DNA of 64,000 nt from Berghia stephanieae (taxonomy: Eukaryota > Mollusca > Gastropoda > Nudibranchia > Aeolidiidae): NCBI GenBank assembly GCA_034508935.3, contig CM067443.1, forward strand, positions 127,478,349 through 127,542,348. Direction: 5' to 3'. Made by a program: the position numbers and the translations under genes. Shown here one piece after another: positions 40,917 to 51,752 of the stretch; position 1 is the stretch's first letter; the number at the start of each line of letters is the position of its first letter. The notes under the pieces were generated by a model. The model had not been told where the DNA came from. It saw nothing but the letters and a program-made list of their open reading frames with translations, and searched no databases.

Positions 40917-41050
40917 AATATTTCAAGTATAATTATGATCAACTTCTACAATATTGTTTCGAGCATTCGCCCTCATCAGGAAGTGATGAGATCGAATGCT
41001 CGAAACAATATTGTAGAAGTTTATCTTAATTATACTTGAAATATTTTATA
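40913..41050. mobile_element. Foldback element abutting (GATA)n
   Basis: Arms ATAAAATATTTCAAGTATAA...TCGAGCATTCG (40913-40969) and its complement (40993-41050) surround a 23-base loop with its own small stem. Near-perfect, so recent; no coding capacity. A MITE is likely. Confidence 0.75.
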
Positions 41051-41105
41051 AATAGGCATAGCTCCTTTTATTTTTATCAAATGTAGAGCACTATTATTTC
41101 ATGGT

Positions 41106-41260
41106 TTTTGTTTTTATAATTTATAGATAAATAGATGGATGAAAGGGCGGATGGATGAATGGGTGGGTGGGTGATTGGGTGGGTGGATGGATGGATGGAT
41201 AGATAGATATATTGGTAGTTAGATAGATAAATAGTTAGGTAATATGGAGGTGGGTGGTAG
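41106..41260. repeat. Degenerate GATG/GGTG/GATA tetranucleotide tract
   Basis: TGGATGAATGGGTGGGTGGG-type units shading into GATA; an older relative of the GATA array. Confidence 0.75.
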
Positions 41261-41845
41261 TTGGTAGATACAATAAAATGGTTAAAACGAGATTAGAGGG
41301 AATTGGGCACATATTCCGGTTCAGACATAGTTTGGTTTGAAAATTAAATAAGAAGAAAAAAATATCAAAGACATGCTCTAATTCACAATTATTCCAGTTG
41401 TCTGCAAATACTAAATTATCTCCTGTCGGCTTTTGTCATTTAAATGAGAAGATTACACCTCAAGCTGGAGCAGCTGCAAGCAAAAATAATTAATTTACAT
41501 TCAGAAAGTGCAGTTCAATTTGAGAGGAGTGCACGGATGCAAAAACAGTGCGACATACACTTTTAAAACCGAAAAAAGCGGTTGTATAAACATTTAATGC
41601 GAAGAAATACTTTCGGTTTAGTGGTGGTATGGGATTTTGAATTTAGAATTATTCAGAGGTGTACAAAGATAAAGAGAAAAAGTGACATCTCGATTTTGTT
41701 CCGGTTTATCGACCATTTTGGTTTAACTATTTTCGGTTTAATCGGTTTTCACTGTAGACATATAGATAGAGACTGACAGACAAATATGTAGATAAGTAGG
41801 CTCCGTACATATGAAAATTATCATGAAAGATGATGGATGGATAGA
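41260..41845. other. Loop sequence, nothing recognised
   Basis: AT-rich; no exon-like or repeat structure seen. Confidence 0.4.
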
Positions 41846-41848
41846 TGG

Positions 41849-41850
<2 letters not shown>

Positions 41851-41918
<68 letters not shown>
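41851..41918. repeat. (GA)n microsatellite
   Basis: About 34 GA units. Confidence 0.97.
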
Positions 41919-41919
<1 letters not shown>

Positions 41920-41929
41920 ACTTTTTCAC

Positions 41930-42905
41930 TTAACCTACCTTCACTATTGGGAATCGAAAACAAATGGTAACTGTTTACATACCAATAATCACCAATAGTT
42001 TACATACATTTCATAACAAATATTATCAAGGCAACACCTCATTAATTTAATTTCAGTTAACCAAGAACCAGCATCTTTTACACACCAATTACCTCCACAT
42101 GAATCACAAATAAAGAACGAAGTGTGTAGTTTTATGTTTATGAATCGAAAGCTATAGAAGTGTGCTAAACCATGAGGGTCAATTCACGTTACCGTCCTAC
42201 CCTACTCCTACCTGTCTGTATATTACCCATTGCTCACACTTTGGATTTCGGGAACACATAAGATGTGCTACGCACGTGCATGAGAGAGGGGAGGCCAAAT
42301 GCAGTATACACGCAAAGCGCCAAACACTACGACGAATGCAAACAACAACGAAAACAAAGATGATGCTAATTCTTATAAGATCCAATTATGATCCTCTGTG
42401 TCGAGTTTAAAGGGGAAACGGTTAGAAAGCAAAAGTATAGGCTTGTGTGGTGTCTGGAGAAACATTTAATCTTCTCAATAAATGGGGCAGATGAAATGAA
42501 TAAATATAAGAAAAAGTTCGTCCTTTAAAATTTTAAGTAAGGTTCCAGAATCCAGTTTACCCCGACTTAATTCACTTTTGAGGCCACGAGTCACAAATGA
42601 CAAATCTAATCAATACATAAATAATAAATAAAGGATGAATAGATAAATAAATTTATTTATTTATTTATTTATGTCTAACTACTATTGATTCATCTAAGTT
42701 CTTAATTTAAAAGAAATAATAATGTATCGACCTCTCCGATGATGAATGAAAATCCTGAAACATCAAAGTCCTCATCGTTTGTCTTTGATTATCAAATCTG
42801 ATATAGGCCTTAGTAAACTTTACAATTGTTCCCCATTATTTTAGTGCTTTGCTCCGTGATAAGTGATAAGTACAGGGGAAAAAACATCACACAGTCAGTC
42901 AATGA
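41930..42905. other. Loop sequence, nothing recognised
   Basis: AT-rich; short CpG-bearing stretch around 42240-42340; no supported gene. Confidence 0.4.
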
Positions 42906-42909
42906 AAAC

Positions 42910-43044
<135 letters not shown>

Positions 43045-43189
43045 GTGAGTTAGCACAACTACCACCACTATTCTACAACCACAACCACATCATCCACTAC
43101 CAACTATAAACCCCACTATATCACACTCCGTTGCTAACAACACCTCATCATGTCATTATCATCATCACTACTAACACTCTACTACGATG

Positions 43190-43426
43190 TGTGATGATAA
43201 TCATCATCACATCTCATCATTCATAATTATCGTCATCGTCGTCACTCATCATCATCTTCATCATATCATCATCATCATCTATCATCATCATCATCATCAT
43301 AATTATCGTCATCGTCGTCGACATCATCATCATCATTCATCATCATCATCATCATCATCATCATCTCATCATCATCATCATATATCTCATCATTCATCAT
43401 CATCTAATTATCGTCATCGTCGTCGA

Positions 43427-43477
<51 letters not shown>

Positions 43478-43660
43478 AATTATCGTCATCGTCGTCGACA
43501 TCATCATCAATCATCATCATCATCATCATTCATCATCATTTATCGTCATCGTCGTCGACATCATCATCATCATCATTCATCATCCATTCTATCATCATCA
43601 TCTTCATCTTCATCATCATCATCATCTTCTTTCATCATCATCATCATCATCTATCATAAT
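43190..43660. repeat. ATC-rich array with recurrent 36-bp submotif
   Basis: (ATC)n with the interruption AATTATCGTCATCGTCGTCG + ACATC repeated at about 43297, 43406, 43477 and, in part, 43540. The recurrence shows block duplication, not only slippage. Confidence 0.92.
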
Positions 43661-44201
43661 AATATAACTAGTGGGGAGTTAGATTACGAAGTCACAACAA
43701 AGAACGCTTAAATTATAATTGAAAAGGCATGCATCAAGAATTAGGTCAATATTATTAGAGGGATGCGACCAAAGATGCAAATAGATGCATGCATCAAGCA
43801 TGTTGTTTCCTCGGGAATAAGTTGCAATGATTGGGCGTACATAATATTACGTATTGCCAAAAGATATTTAAAAGACGAATTATTTTTTTTATGCGAATCA
43901 AGGCGGCAAAGTTTGCCAGTTGCCAGCATCACATTTTAAACCACAAATCCCTAAAATGGGATTTTATCTGACAATTTACATTTAACATAGTAATATTTTC
44001 AATAAAGGTCCCGGGCTCGTAAAGTAAACCAGTTACCTCGATGTTGTTTTTATTTGTAGAATATTTTTAATTATTTGCTGTTTTTTTCTTGTTCTTTTTT
44101 TTTGCCAATCAGAATCAGAAATATTCACAAGTAACAAACGCATTTGGTCAAATCATTTATTTGACAATGTTATATTTATAATAGAAACGTTGTGCGGCAA
44201 T

Positions 44202-44552
44202 ATTATATGTGGTAAGACACTCGCTTTCGGATTGGAAGGTCTTGGGTACATGCATTTATAATTTTGGTCAGAAAACTCATCCTTCACTTGGCAAAATAAG
44301 CTCTCAAATCACTCAAATCTGGGACTTAGGGAAGTCTCGCGTTTGGGGGTTTTCGCCAAGTTGATGGTCGTTTTTTAATCGATCGATATCGCTTTCGGAT
44401 CGGAAGGTCCTGTGTTCGAGCCTCGCTCGGCGAATAGTTAAGTCCTTGGAAAAGGCTCTTTACTCCCATTCTCTCATCACACTCAGGTGTAAAATGAGTA
44501 CATGGCCGTTAACAGCCTTGTCTCTGTCCAAAACAGAACTGCAAACATAAGA
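44202..44552 (+). mobile_element. tRNA-derived SINE, family A, copy 4 (doubled head)
   Basis: A partial head (GTGGTAAGACACTCGCTTTC...GGAAGGTCTTGGG) at 44202-44265 is followed by a second, better copy from about 44385 (TCGCTTTCGGATCGGAAGGTCC, box B GTGTTCGAGCC, GAGTCC-like region, CAGGTGTAAAATGAGTACAT). Either two insertions or one duplicated element. Confidence 0.78.
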
Positions 44553-44926
44553 AAGCATATTTATTTAACTGATCTTTATCGATGAAATTGCGGAACCAGA
44601 CTATCTTCTTTCCTTATTTCCATTGTATTTTTCTATTTTCGTTACAACTGCTGAAAAACTCATTAATGAAGAATGTTTGGCATTTTTTTCTGCAAAGTTG
44701 TCTGGCATTTATTTAGGTTTGTATCCAAAAGCAAAGTTAATTTGATTTAATAAATGTGTTTATTTTATTATAGTACACTAGCCAAACTAAAGACGCACTC
44801 TGCCCTTTAATTATTTGGACTTCTTTTTTAAAAATAGATAACTGATTTTTTTTTTTCAATCAATGGATTTAACGTTTTATCAAGGAATTTACCCAATGGA
44901 AACCGTACGGTGCTCTTATTGGGTAG

Positions 44927-45682
44927 GAATAGTCTTCTGGAGAAGCTGGCGGGATCGACTTAGGGCGCTAGCCAAGCGCTCCTGAGAACGTCTGCCTTGG
45001 CACTATGCTATTGCACCGCGGAGTATTGCGCTCCAGTGTGGGGTAGAAGCAGAAACGTTGAGAAGGTGGATGTAAAACTTCGCAAGTCGATGCACATAGT
45101 GTCAGGAACGCTAGCAACAACTCCTAGAGAATGGGGCCCGGATCCAGCCCCCCGGTGTCCGGAGGGAGACGATTACGGGAAACTGGCTGAGTAAGATCAA
45201 AGAGAGAGGGAATGGGGATACCCCTCTGATGCGCATAATGGACGGTGCCCCCGTTTCGAGCCGAAATAAGTCCGGCAACCCTTGTACGCAGAATCCCTGA
45301 CTACGTCTAGAGCTGCACATACCAAATGGAAGTCGATTTGGACGAATTTAATCCCTCGTCGGGGCGGGGACGTACACTCCTTTAAGCTAGGTGAGAAGTT
45401 GCCAGGCTTTGATACCAGTAAGAGGAGACATTGGGTGGCTGCGAATCGGCTTCGGTCGAAGAGCTGCCTAACGGCAAGTGCGCTTCATCGGTGGGGTCTT
45501 TCTACCTGTCCAATATGTACCCGCTGTGGACAAGAACCTGAGACGGCAGAGCATCTAGTCGAACGGTGTGTTGTGACGATGCTACCCGGCGGGTTCGCGA
45601 CGGTGCAGGAATGCGGACCGGACTTTGCTGATTGGGTCGATCGTCATAACATAGTAGTGTGAAAACCATAAGAGGCTGCTGT
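44927..45682 (+). mobile_element. LINE C-terminal fragment in the right arm
   Basis: Encodes SLLEKLAGST, then ALCYCTAEYCAPVWGRSRNV, KLRKSMHIVSGTLATTP, and after frame changes GFDTSKRRHWVAANRLRSK, HRWGLSTCPICTRCGQEPET, AEHLVERC and WVDRHNIVV-stop. The C-x2-C...H-x4-C knuckle is typical of this LINE group. At this point the left arm reads straight through (GGATAG|CCAACCAACGG). Confidence 0.85.
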
Positions 45683-46139
45683 CAACCAGCGGCCTCGATG
45701 AGAAAACCATCCGCCATTAAGACTTGGGCTGGGAATTGCGTTACTAAAGTAAACAAGCGCTGATTGGCCGTTCATGAAATCTAAGAAAATAACTTCCTGC
45801 TCGCTCGTTTAACTCAAAATTATTCAAAGCGATGTCTCTAAAATGTGACTTCTTAAGGTTTTCTTCACGGTCAAAACCACACAACATTCTATTAATGATT
45901 ACGTCCTAGGCAAAAAGGAATATTGACAGGTCGACCGATAGTTGAACTCGTCAGACGACAAACATTAATACGAAGTGTAGAGAAAGTCAAGCTCTTGTTT
46001 GTCTTGTCCTGTTCTACTATATAGAGAAAAGGATAAAAAGTATAGCCTCGTGTGTGAGTGGTTGCGTGTCATAGTCATGTTTTTAAATTGTTTCTGTTCG
46101 TTATGTGTGTAGTGATGACTCTCTCACACTCACTGCATC

Positions 46140-46653
46140 ATCATAGCAAAGAGACGCCAACTTTAAATTTGACTAACAGGATTTTCAGACACCATTCGTA
46201 GGAATTTCAATGCCGAAAGAGGAATTCGCGCACACAAGAAAGGGAATTGGGATGGTATTTGGCATACATATTATATAGTATCTAGTTCTAAATAGATAAA
46301 TGATTAGAATTATATTATGATATATAAACACAATGCCAAATACAATTCCGAAGTTTCCTTATTTCAAATGAAGTAAAGCTCCAAAACCTAATGGTAGTGA
46401 TTGTAGTACTGGTGGTAGTGAGGATGATGTGGTGTTGGTGATTGTAGAAGTAGTGGTATTGATGATTATGTGGTGGTGGTGGTGGTTGTAGTTGTAGTAG
46501 TAGTGATAGTGATGATGATGTGATGGTGGTGGTGGTGATGATTGTAGTTGTAGTAGTAGTGGTAGTGATGATGATGTGGTGGTGGTTGTAGTTGTAGTAG
46601 TAGTGGTAATGGTAATGATATGGTGGTGGTGGTGGCTGTAGTAGTAGTGGTCG

Positions 46654-46703
<50 letters not shown>

Positions 46704-47620
46704 TGGTGGTGGTGGCTGTAGTAGTAGTGGTAATGATGATGATATGGTGGTGGCGGTTGTAGTAGTAGTGGTGGTGGTGGTTGTAGTAGTAGTGGTAATG
46801 ATGATGATATGCTGGTGGTGGTTGCAGTAGTAGTGGTAATGATGATGATGTGGTGGTGGTGGTTGTAGTAGTAGCAGTTGTAATGGTGATGATATGGTGG
46901 TGGCGGTTGCAGTAGTAGTGGTAGTGATGACGATGTGGTTGTGGTGGTGTTGTAGTAGTAGTGGTAATGGTAAAGATATGGTGGTGGTGGTGGTGGTGGT
47001 TGTAGTAGTAGTGGTGGTGATGATGATGTGGTGGTGGTGGTTGTAGTAGTAGTGGTAATGATGATCATATGGTGGTGGTGGTGGTGGTGGTGGTTGTAGT
47101 AGTAGTGGTGGTGATGATGATGTGGTGGTGGTGGTTGTAGTAGTAGTGGTAATGATGATGATATGGTGATGGTGGTTGCAGTAGTTGTGGTAGTGATGAC
47201 GATGTGGTTGTGGTGGTTGTAGTAGTAGTGGTAATGGTAATGATGTGGTGCTGGTGGTGGTTATAGTAGTCGTGATGATGATGTGGTTGTGGTGGTTGTA
47301 GTAGTAGTGATGATGATATGCTGGTGGTGGTTGCAGTAGTAGTGGTAGTGATGACGATGTGGTTGTGGTGGTTGTAGTAGTAGTGGTAGTGATGATGATG
47401 TGCTGGTGGTGGTGTAGTAGTAGTGGTAGTGATAATGATGTGGTGGTGGTTGTAGTTGTAGTAGTAGTGATAGTGATGATGATGTGGTGGTGGTTGTAGT
47501 AGTAGTGGTGATGGTGGTTGTAGTAGTAGTGGTAATGATGATGATATGTTGGTGGTGGTTGCAGTAGTAGTGGTAGTGATGACGATGTGGTTGTGGTGGT
47601 TGTAGTAGTAGTGGCAATGT
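46140..47620 (-). repeat. Composite repeat, copy 3 (inverted)
   Basis: In reverse order to 37410-39110: GAGACGCCAACTTTAAATTT, GCCGAAAGAGGAATT, the palindrome (GGGATGGTATTTGGCATACA against ACACAATGCCAAATAC), AAGCTCCAAAACCTAATGG, then GTA/GTG/GAT arrays, which resume at 49512-49960 after a LINE. Confidence 0.9.
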
Positions 47621-49511
47621 AGTAGTATCGTTCGGCTACACTTCTATGTTCAAGGTATCAATCCAGGTTCGGAAGTCATCATCACATTTGTTGATGGTTT
47701 CAAATCCCCCTTCCAGTTGTGTCTCTGGGCAATCTAGTACGAGTTGGTTTGCATCGTGTGGTGCTTGGTTGCACTTTGGACATGTTGGTTATTCTTGGAG
47801 CCCCCATTTGTGCATGTTGGCAGCTGTTCTTGTATGTTTTGACCGTAGTCTATAATTTGCAGCTACCCAGTATTTTCTTGGTTGATCCTGTAGACCTGGG
47901 AGACTTTTACAGGGATCTTCAATTAGTTCCCCTCCTATTGGTTTATTCCTTTTTCATTCCTCGCACAAGGCTTCTTGCGTGTTGTAGTTTTCTTTCTTTG
48001 ATAGGTAGAAAGGTGAACGAGATTTTAGTCTTGATGTTGGGGGCGCAGTTTTGTATATGGTTTGCAGAGGAGTTCCACTATCTTCTTCAGCTCTGGATAT
48101 CCATTTCTGTGTTACATCCTCTCTCCTCAAGTGGGGTGATGCTATAGCGATCATGACTAGCAGCCATTGTGTTGGAGTTGACTTCAGGCATCCAGTTACT
48201 ATTCGCATCGAGTCTCTTAGTTTCGCATCAACAAGGTTTGTATGGACACTTCTCGTCCAAACAGGAGCACAATATTCTGCCACACTGTAGCAAAGGGCCA
48301 GGGTTGATGTTCTGAGAAGAGTTTGCGATGCTCCCCATGTTGTTCCTGCCAGTTTTCTGAGTAGACAATTTCGTTTCCCTATCTTTCTTGCTGTACCCTC
48401 AAGATGGGTTCTATAGGTCAGCCGTCTATCCAGTGTCACTCTGAGGTATTTTGGATTTTGATCAGTTGGTAGTGTTGTGTCATCAATCTTGATCATCAGT
48501 TTTCGTTTTGATTCCCTGTTGTTAAGATGAAATGCAGTTGCAACTGTTTTTGTCGTATTAATTTTTAAATACCATCTGTCAAAATACCTTTTCATGGCCG
48601 TGGTGTCTTTGCTAAGCGTCGTTTCTATATTATCTTCCCAGTTTCTTGATTTTTTGGTATGCTAAGGCCCAGTCATCTGCATATCCTAGTTTTGTGGAAG
48701 TTGTTTGAGGCATGTCGCTTATATAGACGTTAAACAATGCTGGTGCTAAGACTGAGACTTGTGGTACTCCATTTGTTATTCTTCTGACTCTGCTGGTGTT
48801 GCCACCAAGTACCACATGGAAATTCCTAGGTCCTGTCATGTATAAGAGCAGTTTCAAGATTTTTCTGCATGGGATTATTTTTTGCAAGTTTCCGCATCAA
48901 GCCACCAGTCCACACTGTGTCATACGCAGCAGAGAGATCAATAAACACTGTGCCTGTTTTTAATTTCTTTTCAAATCCATTTTCAAATAAGGAGGTGGGA
49001 GCAAGGACCTGCTCGGTTGTGCATCTATTTCGTTGAAACCCTGCCTGTTCAATTGGGATTATAGGATTCAAGTAAGGGGTTATTCTTGTTAATATTATTT
49101 TTTCTAGTAGTTTGTAGAGGCAACATAGTAGAGAGATGGGTCTATAGCTAGATGGCTCTGTTGCTGGTTTTCCTGGTTTGAGGATGGCTATAACTCTAGA
49201 ATGTTTCCATGTTTGTGGGCATCTTTCTTTGTCAAGCATGTCAGACATTACGGCAGCCAACCAGTTCTTTGCGTTGTGTCCAAGGTGTGTTATCATATCT
49301 GGATATATGCCATCGATCCCTGCTGCTTTCCCGGATCAGCACGTTGTCGTCGTGCAGGAGCTTGCGTGCCCCAATGACCCTGAAGGTGATACCAGATTGG
49401 ATGCAATCGTGCTGGAACAGCAACAGGATAGGGACCAGACGAAGGATGATCCAACCCGGCGTTCAGACAAGGCTTGCCTTTTCCTGACCCACACTTCTAA
49501 TAATGAAAGGT
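47621..49511 (-). mobile_element. LINE with reverse transcriptase, inserted in the trinucleotide array
   Basis: Minus strand, 5' to 3': KAAGIDGIYPDMITHLGHNA, LKPGKPATEPSSYRPISLLC, FIDLSAAYDTVW (catalytic motif A), GVPQVSVLAP (usual form GVPQGSVLAP), YADD (motif C), YLRVTLDRRLTYRTHLEGTA, LALCYSVAEYCAPVWTRS, then KYWVAANYRLRSKHTRTAAN, CPKCNQAP and WIDTLNIEV-stop. Frame changes near 48860 and 48640 and a few stops make it inactive. The C-terminus pairs with the fragment at 44927 as the same LINE group (Jockey-like superfamily; clade not settled). The segment 49345-49511 is not recognisable as RT. Confidence 0.87.
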
Positions 49512-49960
49512 AGTGGTAATGATAATGATATGGTGAAGTTGGTGGTTGCAGTAGTAGTGGTAGTGATGACGATGTGGTTGTGGTGGTTGTAGTAGTAGTG
49601 GTAGTGATGATGATGTGATGGTGGTGGTGTAGTAGTAGTGATAATGATGTGGTGCTGGTGGTTGTAGTAGTAGTGGTAGTGATGATATTGTGGTGGTGGT
49701 TGTAGTAGTAGAGGTAGTGATGATGATATGGTGGTGGTTGTTGCAGTTGTAGTGGTCGTGATGATGATGTGGTGGTGGTGGTTGTAATAGTGGTGGCAGT
49801 GATAGTGTAGTAGTAATGGTAGTGATGATGATGGAGTGGTGGTGGTTGTAGTGGTGATGATGATGATGTGGTGGTGTAGTGGTAGTGATAATGATGTAGG
49901 GGTGGTGGTTGTAGAAGTTGTGGTAGTGATGAAGTGGTAATGGTGGTTGTAGTAGTAGTC
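49512..49960 (-). repeat. Trinucleotide array, outer part of composite repeat copy 3
   Basis: Continuation of the GTA/GTG/GAT array beyond the LINE, ending GTAGTAGTCATGTGACAGTG, the complement of the left-arm edge at 37405. Confidence 0.9.
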
Positions 49961-50625
49961 ATGTGACAGTGATATGTGGTGGTTGGAAAACACATTATAG
50001 GTTATTATAATACATGATTACACACATTCTCTAACTTCATTTTTTGACAGCTTTATAGTGGCATAAATATACGCAACAGTTCTGAACCATTTTATTGTGG
50101 ATTTTGATATTGTTTGTTGTTTTTCTTGTGTCGTTATGTTGACATAGAGACCGAATGAATGGTAATGCTTACATTCCCAGCCAACGATAAAATGGCGCTG
50201 AATGCTTTCATTGGTGGACACTTTTTAGGCTCCGTACGTATTCTCATTCGTTTAATTCTATGCGTTTTATTTAGATTATGATAGGTTCTATGTAGCCAGT
50301 TTGAACTGGTAACTCTCGAAGTTGAAAAATCAATTTGTTTTCATAAGCCGTTTATTTAGCATGTAAAAAATGTGTTTGGCATTTTTTTTTAATATATGCA
50401 TTTTAAGATTTAATTTTTCATTTTCATGTCGCTTAATTTTTCCAGTTTATAAGACAATTAACATTTCTTCAACAAAATATACAAATATTCACACTTAAAT
50501 GGCAGGGTGAGATGAACATGGCATCAGGGAAAGAAAATTAAGATTTATTGCGATTTTTTATTTTTCGGATTTTAGCAGAAAAAGTGATACTTTGAAAAGT
50601 TTGGTATTTGGCATATTTAGCAAAA

Positions 50626-50716
50626 TCAATATGGCAATCCTGCGTCCTTGGCCTTTTTGCTTTTTACATCCTTTACCTTAGTTCGTTTCCCAACTTTTTT
50701 CCTTCTGCTGTAGAAA
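50626..50716 (-). CDS. Possible basic terminal exon (tentative)
   Basis: On the minus strand a strong acceptor (tattttttttcag) is followed by one open frame of 29 residues and TGA: FYSRRKKVGKRTKVKDVKSK then KAKDAGLPY. It resembles a nuclear-localisation-type tail. No upstream minus-strand exon was found, and it would have to overlap the TDRD12-like gene antisense. It may be chance. Confidence 0.25.
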
Positions 50717-51048
50717 CTGAAAAAAATACAATAACAAAACTTTTTCTTTTTCCATTGTAGGAATGGTTTTAAGAATAAACAACGAAAGATAACATTCGTT
50801 CATTGGTAAGTTCCTGAATTAAGTTTCGAGACGTCTAAGTCTAAGTCTGTGACTGTACTGTATAACTGTTGGACTTTAGATAGATGCGTACGCCCGAATA
50901 ATGAACGGATTTTTATCAACCTCAATAGTGATATCTAGATGAAAATTTAATTTTCTGACGATTTTGATCGTGGACTCTTCTTTTTTTTAAATTGTTTTTA
51001 TTAGAATCAAAAGCTTACACTTACTTAATTAAAAACAAGCTTGATGGT

Positions 51049-51049
<1 letters not shown>

Positions 51050-51119
<70 letters not shown>

Positions 51120-51188
51120 ATCCATCCTCTCTCTCTCTCTCTCTCTTTATCCATCCATCTCTCTCTCTCTCTCTCTCTTCTTTATCCA

Positions 51189-51229
<41 letters not shown>

Positions 51230-51234
51230 ATCCA

Positions 51235-51280
<46 letters not shown>

Positions 51281-51335
51281 TACTCCCTCTCCTTCCCTCT
51301 CTATTCCACCTTTCTCTTTCATTTTTCACCCCCCC

Positions 51336-51419
<84 letters not shown>

Positions 51420-51474
51420 TTCTCCCCTACTCCCTCACTCCCTCTTCTTCCCTCTAACCCTTCTATCTCATTCC

Positions 51475-51523
<49 letters not shown>

Positions 51524-51526
51524 TAT
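51050..51526. repeat. Long (CT)n compound microsatellite
   Basis: Several (CT)n blocks separated by repeated TTTATCCATCCAT and short pyrimidine spacers, all pyrimidine on the plus strand, about 100-600 bp upstream of the first coding exon of the TDRD12-like gene. Confidence 0.95.
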
Positions 51527-51653
51527 CTATCTCACATTTTTCATTCACCTATAATAGATAATCAAGATTTGAGAGGCTTTAATCTTTATATTTAACTTTT
51601 TATATGTGTTGATGTGTTTTATTATAAGTGCTTCTTATTTTTTATATTTTCAG

Positions 51654-51752
51654 GTTTGAGTTTGACATATTCAATCATGGAATACAATTTATTTAAAGGA
51701 CTTGTGACGCACATAATAGATCCAAGCAACTTCTGGATGCGCATTGGAACGG
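51654..51752 (+). CDS. TDRD12: TDRD12-like exon with start codon
   Basis: Acceptor tatattttcag at 51653, so a noncoding exon lies upstream. ATG 51677 begins MEYNLFKGLVTHIIDPSNFW. Donor G|gtatat, phase 1. Confidence 0.75.

Larger units (their letters stand above)
44880..50262 (-). repeat. Large inverted duplication, right arm
   Basis: Reverse complement of 37111-39618, lengthened by two LINE fragments (44927-45682 and about 47621-49511). It runs from AATGGAAACCGTACGGTGCT at the inner end to ATTCTCATTCGTTTAATTCT + ATG at the outer end. Confidence 0.93.

Noticed and set aside
40667-40942. Ser-Ile-Tyr-Leu repeat protein on the minus strand
   Set aside because: Translation of (GATA)n.
49178-49513. 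Plus-strand frame (QELACPNDPEGDTRLDAI...) antisense to the LINE
   Set aside because: Overlaps the LINE boundary; no start, splice site or family match, though 49345-49511 remains unassigned.
50761-50806. Noncoding 5' exon of the TDRD12-like gene (CATTGTAG|GAATGG...CATTG|GTAAGT)
   Set aside because: Sites are plausible, but nothing else supports it; left out of the gene model.
50992-51561. 189-residue Ser/Leu-repeat frame
   Set aside because: Translation of (CT)n microsatellite.
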